64,000 nucleotides of DNA from Gracilinema caldarium (GTDB taxonomy: Bacteria > Spirochaetota > Spirochaetia > Treponematales > Breznakiellaceae): the NCBI RefSeq assembly GCF_029265695.1, contig NZ_JAJUHW010000014.1:1-64000 (forward strand), in the 5' to 3' direction. This document shows positions 1 to 12,900 of the stretch, piece by piece. The notes below the pieces were generated by a model that was given only the letters and a program-made list of their open reading frames with translations, searched no databases and had not been told where the DNA came from. Both the position numbers and the translations under genes were made by a program. The number at the start of each line of letters is the position of its first letter. Position 1 is the stretch's first letter.

Positions 1-72
1 CATTCCCTCCCGGAGTGCTTCCAATGCGACTTTCGCTTTAAACGCTTTGTCAAAACTTTGTCTCTTTTTCAT
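1..72 (-). CDS. IS3-family transposase OrfA, N-terminal fragment cut by the window edge
   Basis: Reading leftward from an ATG at 72, the first residues are MKKRQSFDKAFKAKVALEAL, the typical start of the OrfA helix-turn-helix protein of IS3-family insertion sequences, which binds the element ends. A GGAG ribosome-binding site lies 5 bases before the ATG. Only 24 codons are visible and the gene runs off the left edge, so I cannot tell whether the element is intact or whether an OrfB follows. The family call rests on this short but characteristic stretch. Confidence 0.75.
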   Translation of the reverse strand, partial: MKKRQSFDKAFKAKVALEALREGM

Positions 73-105
73 GGTGTCTCCGCTTTAAGTGTAACGGATT
101 CTACA
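1..105 (-). mobile_element. Right-hand end of an IS3-family insertion sequence (boundary estimated)
   Basis: The orfA start at 72 implies that the element's end lies shortly beyond it. Read on the minus strand, the sequence from about 105 downward begins TGTAGAATCCGTTACACTTA, and IS3-family terminal repeats commonly begin with TG. The other end is outside the window, so the inverted repeat and the target duplication cannot be confirmed and the boundary is a guess. The broken gene just to the right (218-786) fits a site that tolerates insertion. Confidence 0.4.
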
Positions 106-217
106 CCTTATTTATACTGTCTTTTGTGTTTTAATTTTGAGGCTCAGCATAGTATTAACAGAGACTTTAAATGGTGAAACCAATACTTCAATCTTAATTT
201 GGGGTGGAGATCTGATT

Positions 218-786
218 ATGCAAAACTTTTTACCCTTTAGTGATAGGTGGGAAGAAATTGGTTTTCCGCCAAAAAAACCGGAAGCCTAGGAGTTTCCCTT
301 TTCGAATGTGTTCTACTTTTGGGAAGACAGAATAGAAGACATCAAAGCGAGTTCGGTACTCAGAGAGAAAACTAAAACAGGGGAAGAAATCACCTATGAC
401 GAAAACCAATTACGAAAAACATTTTATGGTGTTCACGATTCAACACTCAACATGAATACCTACAAACGGGCTTGGGCAGAGGGAGTGCCCGGGTCCGGTA
501 TCGGAGAGACCTTAGATATTGAGTTTACGCTGCCTGCGGACCATATGATGGTTCTTATAGTGAAATCAAGTTTCCCGAGAAAACCCGCAAGGTACGCTTT
601 ACGATAAAAGATATGTACAAGGGAACCAAGTATGATGACACCTGCATCACCGCCATATACTTAAAGCAGCAAAGCGAGTTCACGACCCACCCATACTTTG
701 AGATTGTCCCCCAGGACAGTAAAAAATACTATGAAGCCATAGAAATCGTAGAAAAACGATTAAGGGAAGCAGCGCTTATAAAATAA
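218..786 (+). pseudogene. Broken gene for a glycan-binding (NADase-type/discoidin-like) domain protein
   Basis: Three coding pieces join into one protein. An ATG at 218, behind a GGTGGAGA ribosome-binding site, opens a reading frame that stops at TAG 287-289. The same frame continues with FYFWEDRIEDIKASSVL and AWAEGVPGSGIGETLDIEF. Near 540-550 the frame must shift, after which it reads SYSEIKFPEKTRKVRFTI and ends at TAA 784-786. The pattern 'trp-x-GVxGSGIGE' followed by a beta-rich stretch resembles the NADase-type glycan-binding domains common in Treponema surface proteins. The product has no clear signal peptide, so the 5' part may also be lost. One stop and one frameshift in about 190 codons mean a decaying gene. 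It might instead be two short real genes, but I think that less likely. Confidence 0.6.
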
Positions 787-856
787 CCTATAAGACCAGC
801 CCATCAAGAAACTGCCCTTGTTTTTTTTAAATAAAATAGTAATACTCATTACTAGT

Positions 857-2230
857 ATGCAGTTTGATATTCACAGTGTCCTCATTACCGGTACGGGCAT
901 GAGTCTCGTTTTTCTATGCCTTTCGGTGTTTACCTGGCTCAAAGGCCGCCGACGGATTGCTGGTTTGGAATACTGGTTTCAGGGTTATGGCTTTTTTCTG
1001 TTCGGTATGATGCTGATAATAATACGGAATCGTATTCCCGAATGGATTTCTATAGTTTTTGGCAATACTGCAATCTTTATAGGTCTTTCTTTTAAAATAA
1101 TCGGTCTCTTAAAGTATCTAGAATGGTATTCACGCAAAATGCTTCTTTGTCTTATTGCCTATAACCTGATCCATATAGCGCTGCTTGTCTGGTCATTATC
1201 CTTGCCTGAGGGGCTTAAGTTCCGAATGATCAGTATTAGTCTCTATAATGTCAGTTTTAGTGTCTTAGGATCCTGGCTGCTTCTCTCCAAAGCATCGCGT
1301 AAATTGCGGAGCCATACCATTGTAGCAACAAGCTTTTATGCCCTTTATGGGGCTATCTATCTTGTGCGCACCATCCGATCTTTTTATTGGCATAATGGTA
1401 ATAATTGGTTACAGTCAAAGGATCCGGTGGAAAGCATGATATTAACGATGGTTATTATCCTGTTAGGTGGTGTTGCAGTCGGTGAGATGCTTCTCGTTCA
1501 CGGAAAATTGGAACTCCTTCTTATGGACACTGCGATCAGGCTTAACGAAACCAACCGATCTTTGGAAGAAGAAATCGTTCACCGGGCGTCGATAGAGCGG
1601 GAACTACAGTTTTCCAATAGAGAACTAGCATCGACCCAAAAAGAAATCATGCGGACCCTCGCGGAAGTGGTCGAATATCGTTCTAAGGAGACCGCTCTCC
1701 ACGTGGCTCGGGTTTCAGCTTACAGCAAAATCATTGCGCAAAGTATTGGATGTAAGGAGGAATTTATTAATCGCCTTGCAGATGCAGCCCCTATGCATGA
1801 TCTGGGTAAGGTCGCCATGAGCGATGAGCTTTTAAATAAAAAGGAGCCCCTGACTGCAGAAGAGCACAAGCTCATGCAGAGCCACACCCTTATTGGCTAC
1901 AACCTCCTTAAAAATTCCGAACAGCCACTCCTTCAATTAGCTGCCATTATCGCACTGGAACACCATGAACATTGGGATGGTCAAGGCTATCCATTAGGAA
2001 AAAAAGGCGAAGATATCTCCCTCGCAGGTAGAATCGTCTGTCTCTGTGATGTGTTCGATGCTCTCTCGGTAGAACGGCCCTACAAAAAAGCGTGGGACAT
2101 GGATAAAATCTTAGCATATCTTAAAACTCAGCGGGGGCACATGTTCGATCCCCGCTTAGTGGACGTGTTTTTTCTTCAGATTGATGAAATCTTTTCGGTA
2201 ACTTATAGCATTTCTGAAGTTTTAAAATAG
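857..2230 (+). CDS. Membrane HD-GYP domain protein, probable cyclic-di-GMP phosphodiesterase
   Basis: This 457-residue protein has about seven hydrophobic segments in residues 5-215, a coiled-coil linker near 220-265, and a C-terminal HD-GYP domain. The metal-binding pair is H314-D315 in MHDLGKVAM. The signature HHEHWDGQGYP lies near 368-379, so the catalytic set looks complete. The family hydrolyses cyclic-di-GMP, and the membrane part probably senses a signal. A frame opens earlier at a TTG (818), but that start has no ribosome-binding site and adds 13 residues. I prefer the ATG at 857, although no strong ribosome-binding site is visible there either. It appears to be transcribed alone. The signal sensed is unknown. 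Confidence 0.85.
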   Translation: MQFDIHSVLITGTGMSLVFLCLSVFTWLKGRRRIAGLEYWFQGYGFFLFGMMLIIIRNRIPEWISIVFGNTAIFIGLSFKIIGLLKYLEWYSRKMLLCLIAYNLIHIALLVWSLSLPEGLKFRMISISLYNVSFSVLGSWLLLSKASRKLRSHTIVATSFYALYGAIYLVRTIRSFYWHNGNNWLQSKDPVESMILTMVIILLGGVAVGEMLLVHGKLELLLMDTAIRLNETNRSLEEEIVHRASIERELQFSNRELASTQKEIMRTLAEVVEYRSKETALHVARVSAYSKIIAQSIGCKEEFINRLADAAPMHDLGKVAMSDELLNKKEPLTAEEHKLMQSHTLIGYNLLKNSEQPLLQLAAIIALEHHEHWDGQGYPLGKKGEDISLAGRIVCLCDVFDALSVERPYKKAWDMDKILAYLKTQRGHMFDPRLVDVFFLQIDEIFSVTYSISEVLK

Positions 2231-2255
2231 AAGCGGTATCCATGATATCGCTTTT
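2231..2255 (+). terminator. Weak hairpin after the HD-GYP gene
   Basis: AAGCGGTATC (2231-2240) and GATATCGCTT (2244-2253) pair over ten positions with one G-T wobble and a three-base loop. Only a short T run follows. It begins right after the stop codon, so it could be an inefficient intrinsic terminator. Confidence 0.35.
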
Positions 2256-2285
2256 ATAAAACTTCCTTTCCCTCATTGTACTCCC

Positions 2286-6441
<4,156 letters not shown>

Positions 6442-6475
6442 CTACATGCAGTTTCTCCGTTAGTATACATATCCT

Positions 6476-7480
6476 ATGGAAGCCGAATCTCAGAAGGCAA
6501 AGGAACTGGCCATACTTGGCATTCTCGACGAAAATGAGCGGCCCTTAAGCGGCGCTGATCTCGAAGCCCTGCTCAGGGACAAGGGCTATGAGCTGAGCGA
6601 ACGGACCATACGGCTGTATTTGCAGCGTTTTGACGCGGAGGGGCTCACTGAGTCATTAGGCAAGCAGGGACGAAAAATTACCGATAAGGGCCGCATGCGG
6701 CTCGACGAACAGCGCTTGATGCACCGGGTGGGTTATATGTCTGCCCGTATTGACCAAATGACCTATACCATGGACTTTGACCTCCCCAGGCGAAAGGGAA
6801 CGGTGGTCATCAATCTGGCTATCATTAAAAAGGATGATTTTCTTGCCTACCTCCCCATGGTAGAGCAGGTATTTGAGAAAGGTTACGCTATGGGAACCCT
6901 GGTAAGCCTCGTGGGTCCCGGTGAACGCATTGGTGCCTATGTAATACCGGATGGCCACATTGGCTTTTGCACAGTCTGTTCGGTAACCTTGAACGGTGTG
7001 TTTTTAAAATACGGCATTCCCACAAGGTCTCTTTTTAGTGGTCTTTTGCAGCTGGAGCAGGGGCAGGCTGTGCGTTTTGTGGAGCTTATCAGTTATGACG
7101 GCACCAGTATCGATCCCTTGCAGCTTTTTATCCGAGGTAAAATGACCGATTATTTAGGGGCCATTAAAAACGGCAACGGCAGGATCGGAGCGGGCTTCCG
7201 GGAAATCCCCGGCGAAAGCTACCAGCTTGCAGCGGACCTGGCTCGGCAGCTCCAGGACATAGGTCTCGGGGCCTTTCTTAAAATCGGCCGCCCTTCCCGG
7301 GACCTCCTCAATGTCCCGGTCCATGAAGGCTGCTGCGGCCTCATTGTTATCGGCGGCCTCAATCCTGTGGCGGTCTTTGAAGAGTCGGGTATTCCTGTAA
7401 GCTACAACGCCCTTGCGGGCTATATGGAATTTAACCGGCTCTTCCATTATTCCCAAATGCGGGAACGCCTCGGGTCGTAA
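6476..7480 (+). CDS. nrpR: NrpR-type transcriptional regulator (HTH plus NrpR/DUF128 domain)
   Basis: Residues 1-75 form a winged helix (LAILGILDENERPLSGADLE, then a recognition helix around SERTIRLYLQRF). Residues 80-320 form a single NrpR effector domain, recognisable from MDFDLPRRKGTVVINLAIIK, GYAMGTLVSLVGPGERIGAY, and the C-terminal GCCGLIVIGGLNPVAVFEESG. In methanogens NrpR represses nitrogen fixation and assimilation genes and lets go of DNA when 2-oxoglutarate rises. Some archaeal forms carry two effector domains; this one has one. The divergent gdhA and the palindromes between the genes strongly suggest that it regulates glutamate synthesis. The ATG at 6476 has no good ribosome-binding site, but the protein aligns from here. 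No nitrogenase genes are present in the window. Confidence 0.85.
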   Translation: MEAESQKAKELAILGILDENERPLSGADLEALLRDKGYELSERTIRLYLQRFDAEGLTESLGKQGRKITDKGRMRLDEQRLMHRVGYMSARIDQMTYTMDFDLPRRKGTVVINLAIIKKDDFLAYLPMVEQVFEKGYAMGTLVSLVGPGERIGAYVIPDGHIGFCTVCSVTLNGVFLKYGIPTRSLFSGLLQLEQGQAVRFVELISYDGTSIDPLQLFIRGKMTDYLGAIKNGNGRIGAGFREIPGESYQLAADLARQLQDIGLGAFLKIGRPSRDLLNVPVHEGCCGLIVIGGLNPVAVFEESGIPVSYNALAGYMEFNRLFHYSQMRERLGS

Positions 7481-7482
7481 CG

Positions 7483-8481
7483 TTACAACGCTGCCATCTG
7501 GGTTACCACGAAGGCGCCGTTCCCGAGCCAGGGGACCCAGGTGATGGAGGTGTACCCATCTCCTGCCGGTGTAGGCAGTACCGCCCCAGGAAAGAGCCAG
7601 GCATACTCGTTATAGGGCCAGAGCAGCGATCCATAGGAACTTAAAAGGGCAAAGCGGTCTTTGCCGAAACAGAAGCCTCTAAAGGTGGTATCAAGCTGGT
7701 TTGCGACCCCATAGAGGTCTTCCCAGGTGGAACCATCTGTGCTTGTGGCCACGTTGCCATACTGGTCCGCAATCATATAGAGGCCGTTGCCGTAGGTTAC
7801 GGCGACTATATTATTAGATATAGAATCACTCGCTGTAATTGGCCCTTCCCAGTTGCTGCCGTTGGTGCTGGTATAGAGGGTCCAGTTTATAGTACCCGCA
7901 AAGAAACGGCCGTTTGCAAAACTAATACTTGAAAAATTAGGAGCCTCTACTGGTGTTGTATCGGTCCAGGTTGCCCCCGAGTCACTGCTACTGAGTACAA
8001 GCCCGATGCTCGCTTGCCCCCATAAACCGACAGCAACAAAAACGCCATTGCCATAAGCTATGTCTGTTAAACTATGAGTATAGGTATGACTGCCCTCGGT
8101 AAGAGGACTCACATCTTCCCAGCTATTACCAGGATTGTTACTTCTAATAATGGTTCCAGAGTTCCCTGCTGCAACAAAGTAGCTGTTACCGTAAGAAACG
8201 CCGTTAAATTCCACGTTGGTTCCTGGATTTGTTTCAGGATTTATCCAGTCTCGTCCATCGGTGCTAACAAAAATAGTATCATTATAACCGACGGTTACGA
8301 GTGTGGTGCTGCTAAATGCGAGATCATTAGCAAAAAGTGAGTCCGGCAGAATCACCACAGGAACAGTCGCATCAATACCAGCGGCTCAGGTCGGGCCAGC
8401 AGGCCCCGCTGGTCCGGCGGGCAAAGAACAGGATGCAATAGAAAGCGCCACAGCGATGACAAGTAGTCCCCATTTTTTCAT
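7483..8481 (-). pseudogene. Lipoprotein with collagen-like stretch and beta-propeller repeats, interrupted by an in-frame TGA
   Basis: From ATG 8481 (GGGGAGGAT ribosome-binding site) the reading gives a lipoprotein signal peptide ending IASC with Cys18. Short G-x-y triplets (GPA GPA GPT) follow, then a TGA at 8386-8388, then AAGID in the same frame. The open frame continues for about 290 more codons without damage. The body has about six repeats of the form 'YGNGVFVAVG ... STDGSxW', typical of BNR/sialidase-like beta-propellers. The stop replaces the expected glycine of a collagen triplet (GGA to TGA), so a single base change explains it. It may be a recent nonsense mutation, a sequence error or a readthrough site. 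An internal restart near 8358 would make a protein without an export signal. The gene runs tail-to-tail with nrpR, 2 bases apart. Confidence 0.75.
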
Positions 8482-8586
8482 ATAATCCTCCCCTTTTTGA
8501 TACTATCCAGAGAGGAAGCTGATGTGTTACAGGGGATGCACAGGCCGGTGCACGTATAAGGACAGATCAATACTTATAGAAATAAC

Positions 8587-8617
8587 CTGCATTATATGCA
8601 GATTCGGATAATATCCG
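8587..8617. promoter_or_regulatory. Pair of adjacent palindromes upstream of the broken lipoprotein gene
   Basis: CTGCAT-TAT-ATGCAG (8587-8601) and CGGATA-A-TATCCG (8605-8617) are perfect inverted repeats three bases apart. On the minus strand the first contains TATAAT (8596 down to 8591), a candidate -10 box, about 105 bases upstream of the lipoprotein start. They look like protein-binding sites over a promoter. No known regulator is recognised. The rest of the 8482-8728 gap holds an AATAGATTA/TAATCTATT inverted repeat (8654-8680) and the terminator below. Confidence 0.35.
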
Positions 8618-8684
8618 TTACATAAAGTATAGCACATGATCTTATAAAAGCAAAATAGATTATAAAAAAAGTAATCTATTAGTT

Positions 8685-8721
8685 AAAAAAAAGGGGATGT
8701 CCTTAACTTATAGGACATCCC
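8685..8721 (-). terminator. Intrinsic terminator of the small outer-membrane protein gene
   Basis: GGGATGTCC (8694-8702) and GGACATCCC (8713-8721) form a perfect nine-pair stem with a ten-base loop. On the minus strand a run of eight T follows (8692 down to 8685). It lies just beyond the stop codon at 8729. The same stem sequence recurs in the terminator at 23917. Confidence 0.8.
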
Positions 8722-8728
8722 TTTTATT

Positions 8729-9196
8729 TTACAGACCTACCTGGGTCTTTATGCCAAAAAGAACAACACCGCCGTTCGCCACATCAAAAGCGCTTCCTGC
8801 ATTGGAAGTAGCAAGCCAGTCGAGGTAAATGGCCATTTTTGCAAATAAAGCCGATTTCTTTGCGAAAATGTCATAGTTAACACCGAGGCCAAAAGCAGGA
8901 GAATTACCCGGGATCGTGCCGGTATAGAGGGTAATGCCCAGTTTATCAAGAGGAATGACAGTAATATTCATAACGTTCACATTGGTGCCGGAAATGTTGC
9001 GGTATTTAAAGCCTCCAGTAAAGCTATCGTTAAATACATAATCAATTCCAAACTATGTTTCGCTGGATACGGTTTGGGTGTTTATGTTATATCCAGCGCC
9101 GGAACCGACGGTAAAGGTAAAATAGTCTGCTTTCTGCGCAAAGGCAGCAAATGCCAGACATCCGAAGAGGAAAACGCTGATTACCACTTTCTTCAT
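8729..9196 (-). pseudogene. Small exported beta-barrel-type protein interrupted by an in-frame TAG
   Basis: ATG 9196 follows AAGGAG at good spacing. The first 20 residues (MKKVVISVFLFGCLAFAAFA) are a clear signal peptide. The frame stops at TAG 9053-9055 after 47 codons, then continues in the same frame with FGIDYVFNDSFTGGFKYRN to a proper stop at 8729. Together the parts encode about 154 residues with alternating hydrophobic strands (KLGITLYTGTIPGNSPAFGLG, AKMAIYLDWLATSNAG), as expected of a small outer-membrane barrel. The reading frame is otherwise undamaged and has its own terminator. Like its neighbour at 7483-8481, it carries one nonsense codon only. No specific family is recognised. 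Confidence 0.7.
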
Positions 9197-9274
9197 ATGA
9201 AAGCTCCTTATAGTGAGATTGATAAAAACTTTCGCACACCGGTGTAAGGGTGTCAATATATAGATAAAAAAAAC

Positions 9275-9302
9275 TTGAAATATTTCCAAAGGGGTTTACA
9301 AT
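9275..9302 (+). promoter_or_regulatory. Candidate promoter of the hydrogenase operon
   Basis: TTGAAA (9275-9280), 16 bases, TACAAT (9297-9302). The leader to the hydC ATG at 9437 would be about 128 bases long and contains a CCAGCC/GGCTGG hairpin (9323-9341). Confidence 0.45.
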
Positions 9303-9436
9303 AACAGTAATAACACAGAGTTCCAGCCCGGCGATGGCTGGAGAGGTCTGCAAAATCCATATCGCCCGCATCAATCTGTGCTTCAGTGCTGCTTCCTGCT
9401 GGTACATCGGCTGTATCGAATCTGTAGGAGGCTTGT

Positions 9437-9970
9437 ATGAAAAAATCCCCCGCAATTCATCAATCTGAACCGGAACTTGCTCCTGTCCTTGTGGAGTCCA
9501 CGATCAATACCTATCGGGGTAAGCCGGGAGCCCTGCTTTCAATCCTGGAAGAATTGCAGAATCTTCATCCCTACAGGTACCTCGAAGAGGCCACCTTGGC
9601 CCAGGTCGCTTCGGGGCTTCATATTCCTCAATCTCAGGTCTATTCGGTTGCTACCTTTTATTCCTATTTTAACCTTGTGCCCCAGGGTAAGCATACCATA
9701 GTGGTGTGCCGGGGAACCGCTTGTCATACCCGCGGCTCTTTGGCGCTGCTCCAGGAAGCCATGTACCGGCTTGGGCACGAAGCCTTCCGCGAAGCCGATG
9801 AGCCATCCTTTACCACTGCGGATAGATTGTTCACCGTAAAAACAGTTGCCTGTTTTGGCCAGTGTGCCCTGGCTCCGGTTATCGCAGTCGATGGCCGGAT
9901 TTATTCACGGATGAATGTCCGGCTCCTTGCGGGGCTCCTGGAAAAAATCCGGAAGGAGACAAAGAAATGA
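9437..9970 (+). CDS. hydC: NAD(P)-linked [FeFe] hydrogenase, small [2Fe-2S] subunit (NuoE/HndA-like)
   Basis: The 177-residue protein has the thioredoxin-like [2Fe-2S] fold of NuoE. Its four cluster ligands are visible as C91-x4-C96 (CRGTAC) and C139-x3-C143 (CFGQC). In trimeric bifurcating or NAD(P)-linked hydrogenases this subunit partners the flavin subunit encoded next. The N-terminal helical part (LSILEELQNLHPYRYLEEAT) is also typical. It starts at ATG 9437 behind TAGGAGG. Its stop overlaps the start of hydB in an ATGA, so the two are translationally coupled. It is the first gene of the hydC-hydB-hydA operon. Confidence 0.92.
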   Translation: MKKSPAIHQSEPELAPVLVESTINTYRGKPGALLSILEELQNLHPYRYLEEATLAQVASGLHIPQSQVYSVATFYSYFNLVPQGKHTIVVCRGTACHTRGSLALLQEAMYRLGHEAFREADEPSFTTADRLFTVKTVACFGQCALAPVIAVDGRIYSRMNVRLLAGLLEKIRKETKK

Positions 9971-12900
9971 AGAGCTTTCCCTTGGAAAAACAGGCCCATG
10001 GGGGCTTAGCCTTGGTAAAACCCTCTGGCCCGGCCATTTCGGTAGGGCTGGGAACCTGCGGTATCGGCAACGGAGCCTTGGACCTCTACGAAGCATTACA
10101 AAAAGCGTCTCAGGGAACTGGAGTGCTTATAAAACGGGCAGGCTGCTTTGGATTCTGCGCGGAGGAACCGCTGGCCATGCTCTATTATCCGGGTAAACCG
10201 GTCCTGCTCTATGCCCAAGCGACCGCAAAGGATGCAAAGAAACTCCTTACTGCCCTGGAAAGCCCTGAAGCGCTCACCCGTTTTGCAAGACGGGCTCGGG
10301 CTAAAATATCACGCTGGGACTTCAGAACCAGCGAGCTAAATTTTGGAGACGCCTTCCCTGAGGTACCGGAATGGAAGGATCTGTCCTTTTTTTCAGGCCA
10401 GGAAAAACTGGTACTCCGGGATGCGGGGCTTATCGATCCAGAAAATATTGATGAATACCTTGCCGTGGAAGGTTACCGGGCCTTGTATAAAGCGTTGACC
10501 AGCATGAACTCTGACGAGGTTATTGAAGCGGTAGTCCAGTCGGGTTTACGGGGCCGGGGCGGAGCTGGTTTCTCAACGGGCAACAAATGGCAGCTTCTTA
10601 AGGCGAATAAGGGAGACGAGAAATACCTTATCTGCAATGCCGACGAGGGCGACCCGGGTGCTTACATGAACCGGAATGAAATAGAAAGTGACCCCCATAT
10701 GCTGCTGGAAGGGATGCTCATCGGGGCCTACGCGACCGGGGCCCGTCATGGCTTTGTCTACGTCCGGGCCGAATACCCTCTGGCGGTGGAGCGGCTGCAG
10801 AAAGCCATCAAGGATGCCCATTCTTACGGAATTCTGGGGCCCCATGTTCTGGGGACAGATTTTTCCTTTGACCTTGAACTGGTCTGCGGCGCCGGTGCCT
10901 TTGTCTGCGGCGAAGAAACAGCCCTTATTGCCAGCGCGGAGGGCAAGGCTGGCAGACCCCTGCCTCGGCCTCCCTTCCCAGCTCAGAAGGGCTACCAAGG
11001 GTATCCCACGGATATCAACAATGTAGAAACCTGGTGCAACATTCCGGTCATTGTGGCGAGGGGCGCTTCCTATTTCAGAACCATTGGTACGGAAAAAAGT
11101 CCGGGAACCAAGGTCTTTAGCCTCGTAGGAAAGGTCAAAAATACGGGTCTTGTGGAACTGCCCCTGGGGACGCCGCTTAATACGATCATTTACGGAATGG
11201 GAGAAGGTGCGGGCAGCAGAAAGCATATCCGGGCCGTCCAAACGGGCGGGCCCTCCGGTGGCTGTATTCCGGCGGATAAATTTCCCATCCCTGTGGATTA
11301 TGAATCTCTCACCGCCCTGGGGGCCATTATGGGGTCAGGGGGCATGGTGGTCATGGACCAGGACAACTGTATGGTGGATGTGGCCCGGTATTTTACGGGC
11401 TTTACCGCCTCCGAATCCTGCGGTAAGTGTACCCCCTGCCGGGAAGGCACCGCCCAGATGCTCAGAATCCTTACTGATATTAGCTCCGGTAAGGGGAGCC
11501 TTAAGGATCTGGAGGAACTTGAAGAGCTTGCCCACACCCTTAAAGATGCGTCTCTTTGTGCCTTAGGCCAAACCGCAGCGAATCCAGTGCTGACAACCCT
11601 CCACTATTTCCGGCAAGAGTATGAAAAACATATAGTAGAAAAACGCTGTACCGCCGGGGTCTGCGAAAGCCTTTATGAAGCCCTCTGCGAAAATTCCTGT
11701 CCCCTTCATATGAATATTCCGGGCTACCTGGCCCTGCTTTCCGAAGGCCGCATCGAAGATGCCTACGAACTCACACTCCGGGATAATCCGCTTCCCGCTT
11801 CCATGGGCCGTATTTGCCACTTCCATTGTCAGATGCGCTGCCGCCGTGAGACCTTGGACGAGAGCGTCGCCCAGGGAGAAATCCACCGGTATTTGGCGGA
11901 CACCATGTACAAATTGGGAAAGGATAAGGAAATCTGGCAAAAACTGGTTCGGGAAAAGAAGCCCGATACGGGTAAAGAAATCGCCATCGTCGGTGCTGGG
12001 CCTGCGGGACTTGCGGCGGCTTTTTACCTTATCCGGCTGGGCCATCGGGTCATGGTTTACGAGTCCCATCCTAAGGCTGGGGGCATACTTCGTTACGGCA
12101 TCCCCGCCTACCGGCTCCCCAAGGACATCTTAGACCGTGAATTAGAGTTGTGGAAAAAATTGGGGGTCCGTTTTACCTTTAATTGGAAACTCGGTCGGGA
12201 TGGCCAGATTGATGAACTTAAATCCCGCTACGACACGGTCATTGTGGCTATCGGAGCCCAGGGCGACCGGCCCCTGGGCATTCCCGGAGAGGACTTGGCG
12301 GGGGTGCATCCTGGGTATGCATGGCTCGAGGCCTTCGCCCTTGGCACGTCGCCGAGCCTATCTCGAAGCGATACGCGGGGCGATACACGATTCCAGGCCC
12401 GGAGCGCGTCATCGGCTTCTGCTCCGGGCCAAGCCAAAAAGATAGGAAATCGTTGTCTCGTTATAGGCGGTGGCAATGTGGCTATCGACACTGCCAGGAC
12501 CCTTTTCCGGCTTGGCAAAGAAGTTACCGTAGTATACCGGCGCAGCAGGACCGAGATGCCTGCCAATGCGGTAGAACTGGCTGGTGCGGAAGAAGAGGGT
12601 ATCCGTTTTGAATATATGCTCCAGCCGGAGGAAATTACCGGATCGGCGGGCCATGTTCAGGCGGTGCGGTTCCGGGTGATGAAGCCCGGTGGTATCGACG
12701 AATCGGGCCGGCCAAAACCGGTTCCGACGGACCGGACTGTGGACATTCCCTGCGATGATGTGTTCATCGCGGTTGGCGAGCGGGTGCTTTCCGAATCGAT
12801 TGTTCCACAGGGATTCCCGATAGAACGGGACGGCCGTATTCGGGTGAACCATATCACGGGGAACGTACAAGGAAACGTCTATGCCATCGGAGACGCAGTT

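Noticed and set aside
818-856. Early TTG start of the HD-GYP gene
   Set aside because: There is no ribosome-binding site, and the 13 extra residues precede the first membrane helix without a family match.
8386-8388. TGA as a selenocysteine codon
   Set aside because: The codon replaces a glycine in a collagen-like G-x-y run, where selenocysteine makes no sense. No SECIS-like hairpin follows closely.
9862-9966. Upstream start of hydB in the open frame
   Set aside because: This part overlaps hydC in another frame. The ATG at 9967 with ATGA coupling and AAGGAG fits the family N-terminus.
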